Source: Bdellovibrio sp.
GTDB taxonomy: Bacteria > Bdellovibrionota > Bacteriovoracia > Bacteriovoracales > Bacteriovoracaceae
Direction of reading: 5' to 3'
Length of the DNA: 64,000 bases
Assembly (NCBI GenBank): GCA_016187935.1
Contig: JACPIU010000012.1
Coordinates: 49,251-113,250 of the forward strand
Below, in pieces: positions 25,894 through 35,407 of the stretch (within the stretch, counting starts at the first letter, position 1; each line of letters begins with the position of its first letter). Both the position numbers and the translations under genes were made by a program. The notes below the pieces were generated by a model. That model worked only from the letters and a program-made list of their open reading frames with translations, was not told the DNA's origin and made no database searches.

Positions 25894-26067
25894 CAACCTG
25901 ATCGCCTTCTCGCCACATGGAGTTCATCTATCCTCACGTTTGACCTAACTGCCTGAAAAAACGGTGTCACTTTGGCGCCAGAGTCGCCCAAAATCGACCT
26001 CCACCGCGCCACCCGGCGCACATTTTTTGCAATTTCCCAGAAAAGATTTGAACAAAGCTGACTAACT

Positions 26068-26081
26068 TAGTACGAGTACTA
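26068..26081. promoter_or_regulatory. Inverted repeat TAGTAC-GA-GTACTA, possible operator
   Basis: A perfect 6-bp inverted repeat with a 2-base centre, about 60 bases upstream of the GX3 lipoprotein gene, in a gene-free stretch of about 250 bases. The position and symmetry suit a dimeric regulator. TTGAAC lies just upstream at 26049, but I see no well-spaced -10. Confidence 0.35.
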
Positions 26082-26141
26082 GGCTTTTGCGTCAGGAGTG
26101 GGCAAAAACAAGTGGACATCATCAATGTCGAGGGGTGCACT

Positions 26142-27587
26142 ATGAAAAAGATTCCTGTAATTTTGATCTCTTTATCGCTTCTAGGCGGTTGCCAGAAGAA
26201 GTGGAATGAGGCCTTTGAAGAGGGCCGTCAGGTAGGCTATGGCAGTGGTTATGATGTGGGTCATGCTGGTGGTTATGGCTCGGGATTTGCTGCTGGTGAG
26301 GCCAATGGGGAGGCCCGAGGTTATGCTGATGGTGTGACCGTGGGATACGACCAAGGTTACGCTCAAGGTGAGTTAGAGTATAAAACTCCCGATTATGTCA
26401 ATGGATACAATGCCGGTCGTGCAGCTGGATTCACTGAAGGACAGACCCTTGGTCTCGCCGACGGGAACACCGACGGTCAAGCAGTGGGTTACAACAATGG
26501 ATTCGCCAATGGGCAGACGGCCGGTTATAACGCCGGATTTACCGCTGGTTATAATTCCACCTATACCCCCAACTACAATAGCGGTTACACAGCAGGGCAT
26601 GGGAGTGGCGTAGCTGCCGGAACAATTGCCGGAACCAACCGTGGCAATACTGACGGCTACAATGACGGCCATACCGATGGCTTCAACGATACTTACGATG
26701 CCACCGCCGTGAATAATGCTTACAATTCCGGATACAATGACGGACACACCGATGGTTATGCCGATGGCGATGCCAATGGCCATGCCGACGGCGTGATTGA
26801 TGGCGCAGTCGCAGGAAGAAACGATGGTCGCGCTGACGGATATAATGACGGTTACGTCGATGGCGATGCCGATGGATATAACCGCGGTCATAGCGACGGT
26901 TACAGCGACGGAAGTTTTGACGGAGTCACGATTGGCTACAATGATGGTTATACTGACGGTCAAAACGACGGTTATACCAGCGGCTATAACGCCGGCAATA
27001 ACGATGGTTTCAATGACTTCTTTGATGTGGGCTTCAATGATGGTTACGGAGACGGTTACGACGACGGATACTCGGACGGCCAGGCCGGGTTGTCTGATAG
27101 CGAAGCGGTGAAAAGAAAAGTCAATCCCGCAGTACGCTTGGCCTCTCTCTTTCAAGAAGAATTGGTCAATTATTCCAAAATTAAAAAATTCGGTGCAGGT
27201 CGATCATCTGCCGGTGCCATGGCGGAAGAAGGCAGTTTGCGTGCACGTGACTTAGAACAGCGAGCGGCGCTGGAAGAGGCCTATAAAATCGGCCAGATTA
27301 CCCGCCAAATCGTAGACAAATTCGGGCTCTCTGCCAGTCGTGCCGAGCGCGTGGCCATGGTGGCCGATCAATGGTCCAAGTTAAAAGGGCGGGAACTGAC
27401 AGAAAAAGATGCCAACGCTTTTTCTCGCGATTTGATTGGTGTGAATTTGACTGACGTGCAGGTGGCAGTTAAGAAATCCTTGCAAGGCAACTCGCAGGAT
27501 CTCAATGTGTTAATCGAAAAGGCCGCCAAGGCCAATGAAACGACACCTGAGCAAATCTCAAAAATCATGGGCAAAATCTTTTTCTAA
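26142..27587 (+). CDS. GX3-repeat lipoprotein, paralog A
   Basis: About 481 residues. The lipoprotein signal MKKIPVILISLSLLGGC is followed by roughly 290 residues in strict four-residue period, Gly-x-x-x, mostly of the form GYxDG, GYNDGYTDG, GFNDG. Tyr, Phe or Asn follow Gly and Asp, Ser or Asn precede the next Gly. That is about 70 units. A C-terminal domain of about 150 residues (from VKRKVNPAV) is helical and closely matches that of the next gene (GRELTEKDANAFSRDL). The motif recalls the deca-GX3 stretch of eukaryotic Yae1/Lto1, but much longer. Function unknown. Surface or periplasmic. Confidence 0.85.
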   Translation: MKKIPVILISLSLLGGCQKKWNEAFEEGRQVGYGSGYDVGHAGGYGSGFAAGEANGEARGYADGVTVGYDQGYAQGELEYKTPDYVNGYNAGRAAGFTEGQTLGLADGNTDGQAVGYNNGFANGQTAGYNAGFTAGYNSTYTPNYNSGYTAGHGSGVAAGTIAGTNRGNTDGYNDGHTDGFNDTYDATAVNNAYNSGYNDGHTDGYADGDANGHADGVIDGAVAGRNDGRADGYNDGYVDGDADGYNRGHSDGYSDGSFDGVTIGYNDGYTDGQNDGYTSGYNAGNNDGFNDFFDVGFNDGYGDGYDDGYSDGQAGLSDSEAVKRKVNPAVRLASLFQEELVNYSKIKKFGAGRSSAGAMAEEGSLRARDLEQRAALEEAYKIGQITRQIVDKFGLSASRAERVAMVADQWSKLKGRELTEKDANAFSRDLIGVNLTDVQVAVKKSLQGNSQDLNVLIEKAAKANETTPEQISKIMGKIFF

Positions 27588-27599
27588 GAGGAGTGGTAT

Positions 27600-29087
27600 A
27601 TGTTGAGTGCAATGCTAACAACAAAAATATTAAAAAAAGCAACCTCGCTTCTCTTAGTGGGAGCGATGCTGAATTTCACCGCCTGTAAATCTAAATATGA
27701 CGAGGCCTTTAAACAAGGTGAAGAAACCGGTTATCGGGAAGGTTTGAGTGATGGTGCTCGTGATGGTTATAACGAAGGTTACACCGCTGGTGATACTCAG
27801 GGGTATCAAACTGGTTACACCAACGGACAGAACGCCGGTTATACGCAAGGTTACAATGACGCCAAAACGTACTTTCAATCGGCCACTTATAATACTGGTT
27901 ATACTGACGGGCACGTCGTGGGATTGGCCGAGGGATATACTGTCGGGTACAACTTAGGTTTCTCTCAAGGAGAGACGATCGGTTATGGTCTGGGGCAGAC
28001 GGCGGGATATAACAGTGGCTTTACCACTGGTTCAGGCGCCGGCGCTTCATCCGGTGCCACCGCCGGATTCAATGATGGGCGTACTGATGGTTTCAATGAC
28101 GGTTTTGCCGAAGGCGATGCCGCCGCATACGGTACGGCCTACAACAATAGTTACAACAATGGTTATGGCGATGGCCTGGTGGATGGCGCTGATCCTGCCC
28201 ACGTAACTAATGCCTACAACAATGGTTACAGTGATGGCTATACCGTTGGTTATGGTTCTGGCGATGCTGCCGGGTACACTCGCGGTTATAATAGTTCTTA
28301 TACCGCTAATTACAATGGCAGCTATGGTTCTGGTTATAACTCCGGTTATTTTGATGGTGATACTAACGGATATAATGATGGCTACAGCAATGGATATAAT
28401 AGTGGAGTCGCCAGTACTTATACTTCCGGGTACAACTCTGGATATACCTCTGGTAATAGTGACGGATTCAATAGTGGATACAGCACCGGTTATGGTGACG
28501 GTTCAAATACCGGTTACGATTCTGGTTATGATTCTGGCTATGATTCCGGTTATAGCGATGGTCACTATGATGGCCAATACGGTCTTTCCATTACCGCCGA
28601 AAAACCTGGCAAGAAAATCAATCCAAGCGTGAAATTGGTATCCATGGTTTACAACGACATGTTTGATTTCAAGCGCATTCGCTCGCTTAAACAAGCTGGT
28701 GTTAATTTGAAGGCCTATGCCTTAGAAGAGGGGTCAATCTCTTCTAAAGATCTCGAACTTCGCGGCGCTATTGAAGAGTCATTTGTTATCGGCCAGTTGA
28801 GTCGTCAATTAGTTGAGCGTTTTGGATTGTCTCAGGATCGCTCACAAAAAGTGGCAAAAATGGCCACTCATTGGCGTAAGCTGCAGGCGCGGGAACTGAC
28901 CCGCGGTGATGCCGATGCCTTTTCGGAAGAGCTTTTGGGCGTCAATATGGAGCAAGTTAAGAAGGCCTTCCAACAGCAGAATGACGGTAATTTCGCTGAC
29001 ATGAAGAATTTGATCAAAAAGGCGGCTGAAGTTAATAAGACCACACCTGAGCACATGACTAAAATTATGGGCCAGCTTTTCTTGTAA
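27600..29087 (+). CDS. GX3-repeat lipoprotein, paralog B
   Basis: 495 residues behind a good GAGGAG site. Lipobox LNFTAC. About 285 residues of GX3 repeats follow (NSGYTSGNSDGFNSGYSTG and the like), richer in Ser and Tyr than paralog A. The C-terminal helical domain (PGKKINPSVKLVS to the end) is the counterpart of that in paralog A (ARELTRGDADAFSEELLG against GRELTEKDANAFSRDLIG). A tandem duplicate 12 bases downstream of A, followed by a strong terminator, so the pair forms a self-contained operon. Confidence 0.85.
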   Translation: MLSAMLTTKILKKATSLLLVGAMLNFTACKSKYDEAFKQGEETGYREGLSDGARDGYNEGYTAGDTQGYQTGYTNGQNAGYTQGYNDAKTYFQSATYNTGYTDGHVVGLAEGYTVGYNLGFSQGETIGYGLGQTAGYNSGFTTGSGAGASSGATAGFNDGRTDGFNDGFAEGDAAAYGTAYNNSYNNGYGDGLVDGADPAHVTNAYNNGYSDGYTVGYGSGDAAGYTRGYNSSYTANYNGSYGSGYNSGYFDGDTNGYNDGYSNGYNSGVASTYTSGYNSGYTSGNSDGFNSGYSTGYGDGSNTGYDSGYDSGYDSGYSDGHYDGQYGLSITAEKPGKKINPSVKLVSMVYNDMFDFKRIRSLKQAGVNLKAYALEEGSISSKDLELRGAIEESFVIGQLSRQLVERFGLSQDRSQKVAKMATHWRKLQARELTRGDADAFSEELLGVNMEQVKKAFQQQNDGNFADMKNLIKKAAEVNKTTPEHMTKIMGQLFL

Positions 29088-29112
29088 AATATTCCTGCAC
29101 ACACCTATTTTT

Positions 29113-29137
29113 AAAAGGGGCCGAATGGCCCCTTTTT
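29113..29137 (+). terminator. Rho-independent terminator of the GX3 operon
   Basis: A perfect 10-bp stem (AAAAGGGGCC / GGCCCCTTTT) with a 4-base loop GAAT and a run of T. It begins 25 bases after the stop of paralog B. The clearest intrinsic terminator in the window. Confidence 0.9.
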
Positions 29138-29302
29138 GTTTGTTTGCACCCAAGCCAGCGGAGAGGCATAATTGTCTGTACGATGGACTATACTCAGGCT
29201 GAGCAATTTGCCGCAAAATGTACTTCCGAAGGAGGACAGGCCTTCACATGCGGCTGCCACCAATACCTGTGTTCAAAAAAAATTACTTTCCCATAAATCA
29301 GC

Positions 29303-29983
29303 ATGACAACCGAATGGCATAAGCAGCTAAAAAATAAACTTGGGGTGGTGACACGAGAGAATACCGGCGAGAGAGAGCAGTCCGCCGTCTCTCTGATCTT
29401 GAAAGGCCATGCTGCCAGTGGGGGGCCGGAGATTTTATTTATTAAACGGGCCGAACGTTTCGATGATCCATGGTCTGGACACATGGCCTTCCCAGGCGGT
29501 CGAAGGGACAAAGAGGATAAGACCATTGCCGAGACAGCTGTGCGAGAAACCTTGGAAGAAATTGGAATACAATTGCGCGAGCATGAGGCCCTGGGTACTT
29601 TAGAGGCCTATTCACCCAGAGTGTCGCCTGAGTTAACCGTTCATCCCTATGTTTTTTTTCTCCATGATGTACCTCATTTGAAACTTGATCGAAAAGAAGT
29701 CGAAGAGGTTCACTGGATAGCGGTTGAGCAGGCGTTTAACCCATCTTTTTTTGCTCAAAGCCCACACTCCTTTCGAGGCATGACCTTAACGTTGCCCAGT
29801 TTTTTATTAAATAGTCCCGATGATCAGACGACGACATCCCCAAAACGCCATATTTGGGGAGTGACATACGTTATTTTTTTAGAGTTGTTATATGTTTTGG
29901 CGGAAACGACTTGGGGACAACAGTTATCGCGAGAACGCAAATTTGTACCTCATGAGATTTGGAAATATTATCCTTACCGCTGA
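29303..29983 (+). CDS. Nudix hydrolase, CoA-diphosphatase type
   Basis: 226 residues. The segment MAFPGGRRDKEDKTIAET followed by AVRETLEEIGI is the variant Nudix box of the NudL/CoA diphosphatase subfamily, with RExxEExG intact for metal binding. It probably hydrolyses CoA or related nucleoside diphosphate derivatives, but substrate specificity cannot be read from the sequence. Its last 10 bases overlap the convergent TetR gene. Confidence 0.85.
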   Translation: MTTEWHKQLKNKLGVVTRENTGEREQSAVSLILKGHAASGGPEILFIKRAERFDDPWSGHMAFPGGRRDKEDKTIAETAVRETLEEIGIQLREHEALGTLEAYSPRVSPELTVHPYVFFLHDVPHLKLDRKEVEEVHWIAVEQAFNPSFFAQSPHSFRGMTLTLPSFLLNSPDDQTTTSPKRHIWGVTYVIFLELLYVLAETTWGQQLSRERKFVPHEIWKYYPYR

Positions 29984-30636
29984 GTTTTGGTTGTTTGGGA
30001 AGTTCTGGCCCGTTCCAAGAAGAGATCAATTTCCGTGAATAAGATATTGATTCCATGCTTTTTATATTCCTCATAGGGTCGGGTCTGAATAACGGTGTAA
30101 TAACTCATGATGGTGCCCAGTAAGTTTGAGTAGATGATATTGGCAAAATCTTCAATATCATGCATGGGGACGATCAGTCCCTGGGACTCAGTCAGGGCCT
30201 TGATTTTGATTTGAAGACGGATAATGATTCTCTTTAAAATACGTGTATTTAATTTTTTATAGTGCTCGTGAACCGAAGCCAGATAGAAGCAGTGAAGATA
30301 GCAGTGGAAGTAATGGGGATAAGTTTGGAAATAATCCATATACGCCGAGACTAAGTCGAGCAGGATTTGTTTTTCTTGCTTGGTATTGGCAGTAGGTTGG
30401 GGGCGGGAAGGAAGAAAGCTCCGTCCAAATTGCACCATGATGTGTTTCATCACTTGATAAAAAATATCTTCTTTTTTGGGGAAGTGATAGGCGATCAGTG
30501 AACGTTTTAATTTAGCTTCTTGGGCGATGGCGGTAATGGATGTCTTTTCGGCGCCAATTTTTGCCACACAACGGGCCGCGGCCTCCAGAATTCTCAACGC
30601 TGTTTTTTGGCCTTTGCTCAGCTCTTTGGGGTTCAT
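29974..30636 (-). CDS. TetR-family transcriptional regulator
   Basis: 220 residues. The N-terminal helix-turn-helix (ILEAAARCVAKIGAEKTSIT, then AIAQEAKLKRSLIAYHFPKK) is typical TetR, followed by an all-helical ligand-binding domain without clear specificity. Divergent from the secreted-protein gene at 30830, so it may regulate that promoter as well as itself. Confidence 0.88.
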   Translation of the reverse strand: MNPKELSKGQKTALRILEAAARCVAKIGAEKTSITAIAQEAKLKRSLIAYHFPKKEDIFYQVMKHIMVQFGRSFLPSRPQPTANTKQEKQILLDLVSAYMDYFQTYPHYFHCYLHCFYLASVHEHYKKLNTRILKRIIIRLQIKIKALTESQGLIVPMHDIEDFANIIYSNLLGTIMSYYTVIQTRPYEEYKKHGINILFTEIDLFLERARTSQTTKTQR

Positions 30637-30762
30637 TTCATGATTTCAACGGGTTTTAGTGATTGGCCTTCGTATCATGGGGACGCTCTTTTTTCAATCG
30701 GACAGCTTGCACTGATTTTTCCGGTCATTCAAAGAGAAAAAATCATTATGAATAGAAAGCAC

Positions 30763-30791
30763 TTGACGCGTTGTGATGCGCAGGGCATAAA
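30763..30791 (+). promoter_or_regulatory. Sigma70-type promoter upstream of the 30830 gene
   Basis: TTGACG and CATAAA are separated by exactly 17 bases. It lies about 40 bases upstream of the ATG, in the divergent region shared with the tetR gene, a plausible target of that regulator. Confidence 0.5.
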
Positions 30792-30829
30792 GTGGCCATC
30801 TTCAATCAATCACAAAATTGGATGTCGGA

Positions 30830-31648
30830 ATGATGGCGCACAAATTTGTTATTTTTCTTTGCCTTTTTGCCAGCATTTTCGCTGATGCCGCTTGGGCCTC
30901 TCGTTTGCCCAAGGGGATGCGAAAAAATAGTGAAACAATAAAAGAAATTTCTAAAATTTTGGCCTGTGCCAGGAGCTTTATTGAGCAGGCGAAAGGCGGC
31001 GATGAAGCTGTTGTTGTAGCACTTATTTATGTCAAACGCGCTCGTGAGATTATTGATGATACTCAACTTTTGAATGAATTGCGCAAGGCCTGTCTCCTCG
31101 AATTGAAAGAGAAAGCACCCATGGCACAAGCCGATCGTAGCGCGATGGAACGAAAGCTGGCCGAACTGGCACCCAACTATCCCGCGCCCGTGGTCGACGT
31201 GGTGGCCACGCTGCTGAATCCAAATGGCAATTGTCGCTTTGTGAGTTTGGGCCTTTCTGTCGGCATCGGATTATCCTTTGGCCTAGGTTTTAAGGCCTTT
31301 CGTTGCGAAGCTCAAGATGGGCGACGTTTTCTTGCTTTGGCGCCTGAAGTTGCCGATGGTGTAGGGATTGGAGCAACGGTAACCGCAGGGGCGGGTGGTC
31401 TTGAACTCAAAAAATTGACGAAAGGTTCTCCCATTACGGGTGTCTATGCACAGCAGAGCACTGGCACGGGTGTGATTGTGGCCGTGCACAGCGGTGAAGG
31501 GAATTCGAATGTTTCCTATGCGCTTAAAGAAAAGGCCTTTGGGCTGGGGCTGGGAATCTTTGACATGCGAAAGCAATTTCCCATGCTCAGGGTGATCGAG
31601 CAAACTGATCAGTTCTATGCTCTCATCAATCTTTTGGTGCGCGGTTAG
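30830..31648 (+). CDS. Secreted protein of unknown function
   Basis: About 272 residues with a signal peptide (KFVIFLCLFASIFADAAWA). A helical segment (residues 30-125) is followed by a Gly-rich beta domain (SLGLSVGIGLSFGLGFKAF, GVGIGATVTAGAGG) resembling surface or pore-like proteins. No family recognised. Its last 23 bases overlap the convergent exporter gene. Confidence 0.7.
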   Translation: MMAHKFVIFLCLFASIFADAAWASRLPKGMRKNSETIKEISKILACARSFIEQAKGGDEAVVVALIYVKRAREIIDDTQLLNELRKACLLELKEKAPMAQADRSAMERKLAELAPNYPAPVVDVVATLLNPNGNCRFVSLGLSVGIGLSFGLGFKAFRCEAQDGRRFLALAPEVADGVGIGATVTAGAGGLELKKLTKGSPITGVYAQQSTGTGVIVAVHSGEGNSNVSYALKEKAFGLGLGIFDMRKQFPMLRVIEQTDQFYALINLLVRG

Positions 31649-33734
31649 TTCGGGAAAATAATTTCACCGCAGCATCTAGAAAATACAGATCAAAAATCAT
31701 CCCAAGAAAAATACTGAATACTAACACCAAGGCAAATTCACGAATTGGTAGGAAACTATTGATGGCCAGGACTCCAAAACTTAAAGAGAGGACGAGAGTG
31801 CTGGCCCAAACGGGATATTTTACCTTGAACCAAATTTGTTCAGGAGGCAAATGTTCATGAGCATGTTGTAAATGGAAAGTTCCATCCACCACAAGGCCAA
31901 GAGCGATACTGAATGTCATGACAGTGGCAATATTGAAGGACAGGTTGAAGATTTTAATAAAGAGACAGGTGGCCAGTAAGGGAAACAGATTGACGGCGAA
32001 GAAGATCAGGGTTTTAAGCATGTTTCGATTAAAGAGAAATGCCGCCAATGTAATAATAATCAGGGAACTCAAAAAACTCATCCCCAGAATACTGACCAAG
32101 TTGAGTTGTGAACGTTTTAAGTGATAGGCCGTTCCGGTAAACTGATACGAAATTTCACTTCCCGTCATCTGAGTGCTCACAATTTTTGCTACCGCTTTAT
32201 CGAAAGTCTCAAATTCCAAGGCACTTAGAATCGGGCCCATCAGAGTCAGACGATAGAGATTGTTCTTGTAATAGGTTGTATAGGTCTCTCCCAGGATTTG
32301 TCCTAAGAGAATGGGGTAGGATAGAAGTGATGTTGGAAGTATCATGCCCACACCCGAAAGCCCATTGGCCTCCAGTAGAAACTGATTCGGTGAGAGAATT
32401 TTATAGGTGTTGCCTAAAGACGCAAGGAGTGCACTTTCAAGTTGGTGAATCTTTTCCAAATCCGGCAGCTCCCATTCGCCTGATTTTTTTTCCAGAATAA
32501 TTTCCATATTGGGATTGCCAAAGATAGTGCTGCCAATTTCTCTCATTCCTTGACCGATGGGATGGGTCTCCTGATTAAAATAATGGGCGGCTTCAGTTTC
32601 AAGACGAATAAAGGGAATACAGAGAGTTCCTATGATGGTAATCAAGGTCAGGGCCCAAAAGGTGGGGCGAGTGGGCGGGAGTAGATCACGCCAGCGCTGG
32701 AAAAAATGAAGAGGTCGGGCCTGGCCGATAGAAGGAAAAAGGGAGTAGAAGGCCCAGGCGAAGATGAGATGGGTGAGGCCCGTGATGATGACCAAACCGC
32801 CGGCCAGAAGGGCGAAATGGCGGATAATCACCAGATCACTCACCACCAGTGAAACTAATCCGATAAAAGTGGTTCCAATCATGAGCGTGATCGGTATGGC
32901 CTTGAGTTTGAGCATCTTTATAAAATCTTCAGACATATCCGAGAAAGAAAACAAGAGGTGCAGGCCTAAAGAAGCATTAATGGCAAAGGTGAAAAGAGGT
33001 AGAACAGAATTAATCATGTTCATACTGCCGAAAAAAATTTGAATGCTGAGCAAGGTTAGTCCGCTGGCCATAAGTGCGGGTATAAATACCGCCAAGGTTG
33101 GCATCAATTTTCCGGTCATCCACCACAGAAGGAAAAAACACATGACAAACATTATGGGGAAAAGCCGGTTTTTGATTTGATTTGATTCTGCATTCAAACC
33201 CTGATTAATAATGCTCAGACCACTTAAAAAATATTGATGGGGATGTTTGGCATAGATCGTTTTTATGTTTTTGATAATGGCATCCTTGTCATTTAAAGAG
33301 AGATTGGGAACTAAAACAAAAAGATGGGCGACGTATTCATGGCCGAGCAAGGGTAGAAGTTTTACTTGTCTAATAATTGTCGAAACTTTTGCGACAAGCT
33401 GAGTTTGATCTTGAATTGAACCGAAAAGCTTGCCATAGAGAGAGCGAAAGGAGTGAACGGTTACCTGTTCATCTGATAAAACCTCTGTCAATTGATTAGT
33501 GAGATCATCGGAGAATTGCAAATTTTGAAAGAGTGACTGTTTTACTTTCACCAAACCCACCACTATTTCGCGCTCTTCAATTTTCTTGGAATAGAGTTCA
33601 AAGTCTCGAAGTTGTTGATCTCTTAAAAATAGTTTTTCGGGATTTTCTTGAGTCATGGGAAGAGTGACAATCAAGGATGTCAGTGTCAGTGCAACGCTAG
33701 CGCATACAGTCAGCCAGGGTATTTTATTATTCAT
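31626..33734 (-). CDS. MMPL/RND-family lipid exporter
   Basis: 702 residues with two sets of transmembrane helices and large periplasmic loops: one helix, a loop, five helices, then the same again, as in hydrophobe exporters of the RND superfamily. The second half carries GLVVDGTFHLQHA in a helix, with an Asp likely to relay protons. It is divergent, 48-93 bases from the type III polyketide synthase operon, which suggests that it exports the product of that operon. MMPL proteins in mycobacteria export lipids made with fatty-acyl-AMP ligases. Export of this product is inference from that and from position. Confidence 0.87.
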   Translation of the reverse strand: MNNKIPWLTVCASVALTLTSLIVTLPMTQENPEKLFLRDQQLRDFELYSKKIEEREIVVGLVKVKQSLFQNLQFSDDLTNQLTEVLSDEQVTVHSFRSLYGKLFGSIQDQTQLVAKVSTIIRQVKLLPLLGHEYVAHLFVLVPNLSLNDKDAIIKNIKTIYAKHPHQYFLSGLSIINQGLNAESNQIKNRLFPIMFVMCFFLLWWMTGKLMPTLAVFIPALMASGLTLLSIQIFFGSMNMINSVLPLFTFAINASLGLHLLFSFSDMSEDFIKMLKLKAIPITLMIGTTFIGLVSLVVSDLVIIRHFALLAGGLVIITGLTHLIFAWAFYSLFPSIGQARPLHFFQRWRDLLPPTRPTFWALTLITIIGTLCIPFIRLETEAAHYFNQETHPIGQGMREIGSTIFGNPNMEIILEKKSGEWELPDLEKIHQLESALLASLGNTYKILSPNQFLLEANGLSGVGMILPTSLLSYPILLGQILGETYTTYYKNNLYRLTLMGPILSALEFETFDKAVAKIVSTQMTGSEISYQFTGTAYHLKRSQLNLVSILGMSFLSSLIIITLAAFLFNRNMLKTLIFFAVNLFPLLATCLFIKIFNLSFNIATVMTFSIALGLVVDGTFHLQHAHEHLPPEQIWFKVKYPVWASTLVLSLSFGVLAINSFLPIREFALVLVFSIFLGMIFDLYFLDAAVKLFSRTNRAPKD

Positions 33735-33827
33735 CCCTCTCTCCGCAACAATCGCATTTTATTTTAGCATAAGATTTGATTTATGTTGGTAAAGGGGCGT
33801 AAAATTATCGGCCAACGAGGTATTTTT

Positions 33828-34895
33828 GTGACCTATATTGTTGGTGTGCGCACGACATTTCCCCAATATCAGTATCCGCAAGATCAAATTTTGCAGGAAC
33901 TTAAAAAAGTTTGGCAGGCCAATTTTTTTAATTATGAACGAATTTTGGAAATTCAAAAAAATGCCGGGGTTGAATACCGTGCTTTTATTCGACCATTAGG
34001 CCAATATGAGAAAATCAACAATTGGGAAATCCGCCAAAAAATATGGTTAGAAGGGGCTTTGGAACTTGGTGCAAAACTCCTGACTGATCTTTTTGAAGAT
34101 TTTAATTTAGATCCCGGTGAAATTGGTCTTTTTATGAGTAATTCAGTGACTGGTTTTGCCGTCCCCTCGATTGAAGCACGACTGATGAATCGCTTTTCTT
34201 TTGCTCCATCGGTGAAACGCCTACCGGTTTTTGGGCTAGGTTGTCTGGCCGGAGCTTCTCTGTTAAATCGCGCCGCTGATTATTTAGCGGGACATCCGAA
34301 GGAATTAGTGTTGATTTTATCGGTAGAATTATGTTCCCTGACGATGCGTATGCAGGAGAGTGAAATGGCCAACGTGGTGTCCGCTGCCTTATTCGGTGAC
34401 GGCGCCGGGGTTGTCTTAATGTGTGGAGAACAGCATCCCTTACGTCATAAGGCGAGATTTAAACATCTGGGAGGACAGTCGGCCTTCTTTAAGGACACAG
34501 AACGTGTTATGGGTTGGGATATTGCGCAGGACGGATTGAAGATTGTTTTGAGTTCAGATGTGGCCACTATCGCCAGTAGGGAAGTGCCACCGTTGCTAAA
34601 TAATGTGCGTCAGAAGTTTTCCCGCGAGATTACGCCGGATTTTATCATTGGCCATCCCGGTGGTCCTAAAGTGTTGCAGGCCTTGAGCGAAGTATTGCCT
34701 GACTTGCGTTCCACTTTTGCTTTGAGTTGGGAAAGTTTGCGCCAACATGGCAATTTGAGCTCCGTTTCCATTTGGAACGTCTTGGAACTATTTAAAACAT
34801 CTTCCGAGTTTCGTGCCAATCGACGGGGATATTTCTTTGCCTTAGGTCCGGCGTTTTGTGCCGAAGGCGGAATTCTAGAATGTTGTCCCCATTAG
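33828..34895 (+). CDS. Type III polyketide synthase (chalcone/alkylresorcinol synthase family)
   Basis: Homodimeric ketosynthase that extends an acyl starter with malonyl-CoA and cyclises it to a resorcinol or pyrone. The catalytic triad is complete: Cys about 139 in GLGCLAGAS, His about 276 in GHPGGPKVL and Asn about 309 in HGNLSSVS, plus FGDGAGVVL. The length of about 355 residues suits the family. I prefer the GTG at 33828 because GAGG lies seven bases upstream and MTYIVGVRTTFP is the usual beginning. An ATG at 33783 would add 15 residues. First gene of an overlapping operon with a methyltransferase, ACP and acyl-AMP ligase, so the starter is probably a long fatty acyl group. Product not deducible exactly. 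Confidence 0.93.
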   Translation: MTYIVGVRTTFPQYQYPQDQILQELKKVWQANFFNYERILEIQKNAGVEYRAFIRPLGQYEKINNWEIRQKIWLEGALELGAKLLTDLFEDFNLDPGEIGLFMSNSVTGFAVPSIEARLMNRFSFAPSVKRLPVFGLGCLAGASLLNRAADYLAGHPKELVLILSVELCSLTMRMQESEMANVVSAALFGDGAGVVLMCGEQHPLRHKARFKHLGGQSAFFKDTERVMGWDIAQDGLKIVLSSDVATIASREVPPLLNNVRQKFSREITPDFIIGHPGGPKVLQALSEVLPDLRSTFALSWESLRQHGNLSSVSIWNVLELFKTSSEFRANRRGYFFALGPAFCAEGGILECCPH

Positions 34896-35407
34896 GCCAT
34901 TTTGTCTTAGTCATGGCGATCGTCTTGCAACGTTTTGGTGAACTCTATCTCTCATCGTCCCACGAAAAAAAATTACAGCAAAAAGGTGCTTATGAAATAG
35001 GTGCGCAAAATTATATGCACATGAAGATTCTTCATACCACCTTTTTTTTCGCTCTCATGGGCGAAGCTTTTTGGCATTATGAACCTCCAGGGAAAAGTCG
35101 TATGGCCTTGGCCGTACTGATGATCGTTATCGGACAAACTCTACGAATCTATTCTATGCTGGTGTTAGGAGAACGTTGGGCGACCAAAGTTTTTGTCGTT
35201 CCCGGATATCCTCCGATCAGGCGTGGATTATACCGTTATTTTGGACATCCCAATTATCTCGGGGTGATCTTGGAATTGTGGGCCCTTCCCATGCTGGGCG
35301 GACTTTGGTGGACGGCCATCGTATTTGCCTTGTCCAATTTCTTGGTCCTCATGCAACGTGTGAAATTAGAAGAGATGGCGTTCACCCTATCGGAGGAAAA
35401 ACTATGA
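34880..35407 (+). CDS. Isoprenylcysteine carboxyl methyltransferase family protein (BpsB/SrsB-like)
   Basis: About 175 residues, several membrane helices, with the family signature GYPPIRRGLYRYFGHPNYLG. It overlaps the polyketide synthase gene by 16 bases. In Bacillus (BpsB) and Streptomyces (SrsB) members of this family next to a type III polyketide synthase O-methylate alkylpyrones or alkylresorcinols. The same role is proposed here. A GTG at 34856 would extend the N-terminus, but the ATG at 34880 gives a clean membrane-protein start. Confidence 0.87.
   Translation: MLSPLGHFVLVMAIVLQRFGELYLSSSHEKKLQQKGAYEIGAQNYMHMKILHTTFFFALMGEAFWHYEPPGKSRMALAVLMIVIGQTLRIYSMLVLGERWATKVFVVPGYPPIRRGLYRYFGHPNYLGVILELWALPMLGGLWWTAIVFALSNFLVLMQRVKLEEMAFTLSEEKL

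Noticed and set aside
26373..27155. A 260-residue open frame on the minus strand opposite the GX3 repeat gene
   Set aside because: Its Val/Ile/Thr composition is the antisense reflection of the GX3 repeat codons. No start site or family is visible. The same holds for plus-strand frames at 26797-27111 and 28210-28632.
26220..28580. Repetitive DNA considered as a CRISPR array
   Set aside because: The repetition is 12 bases long, codon-phased and without spacers; it encodes the GX3 tetrapeptides.
29172..29194. TTGTCT ... TATACT as promoter for the Nudix gene
   Set aside because: The spacer is only 11 bases.
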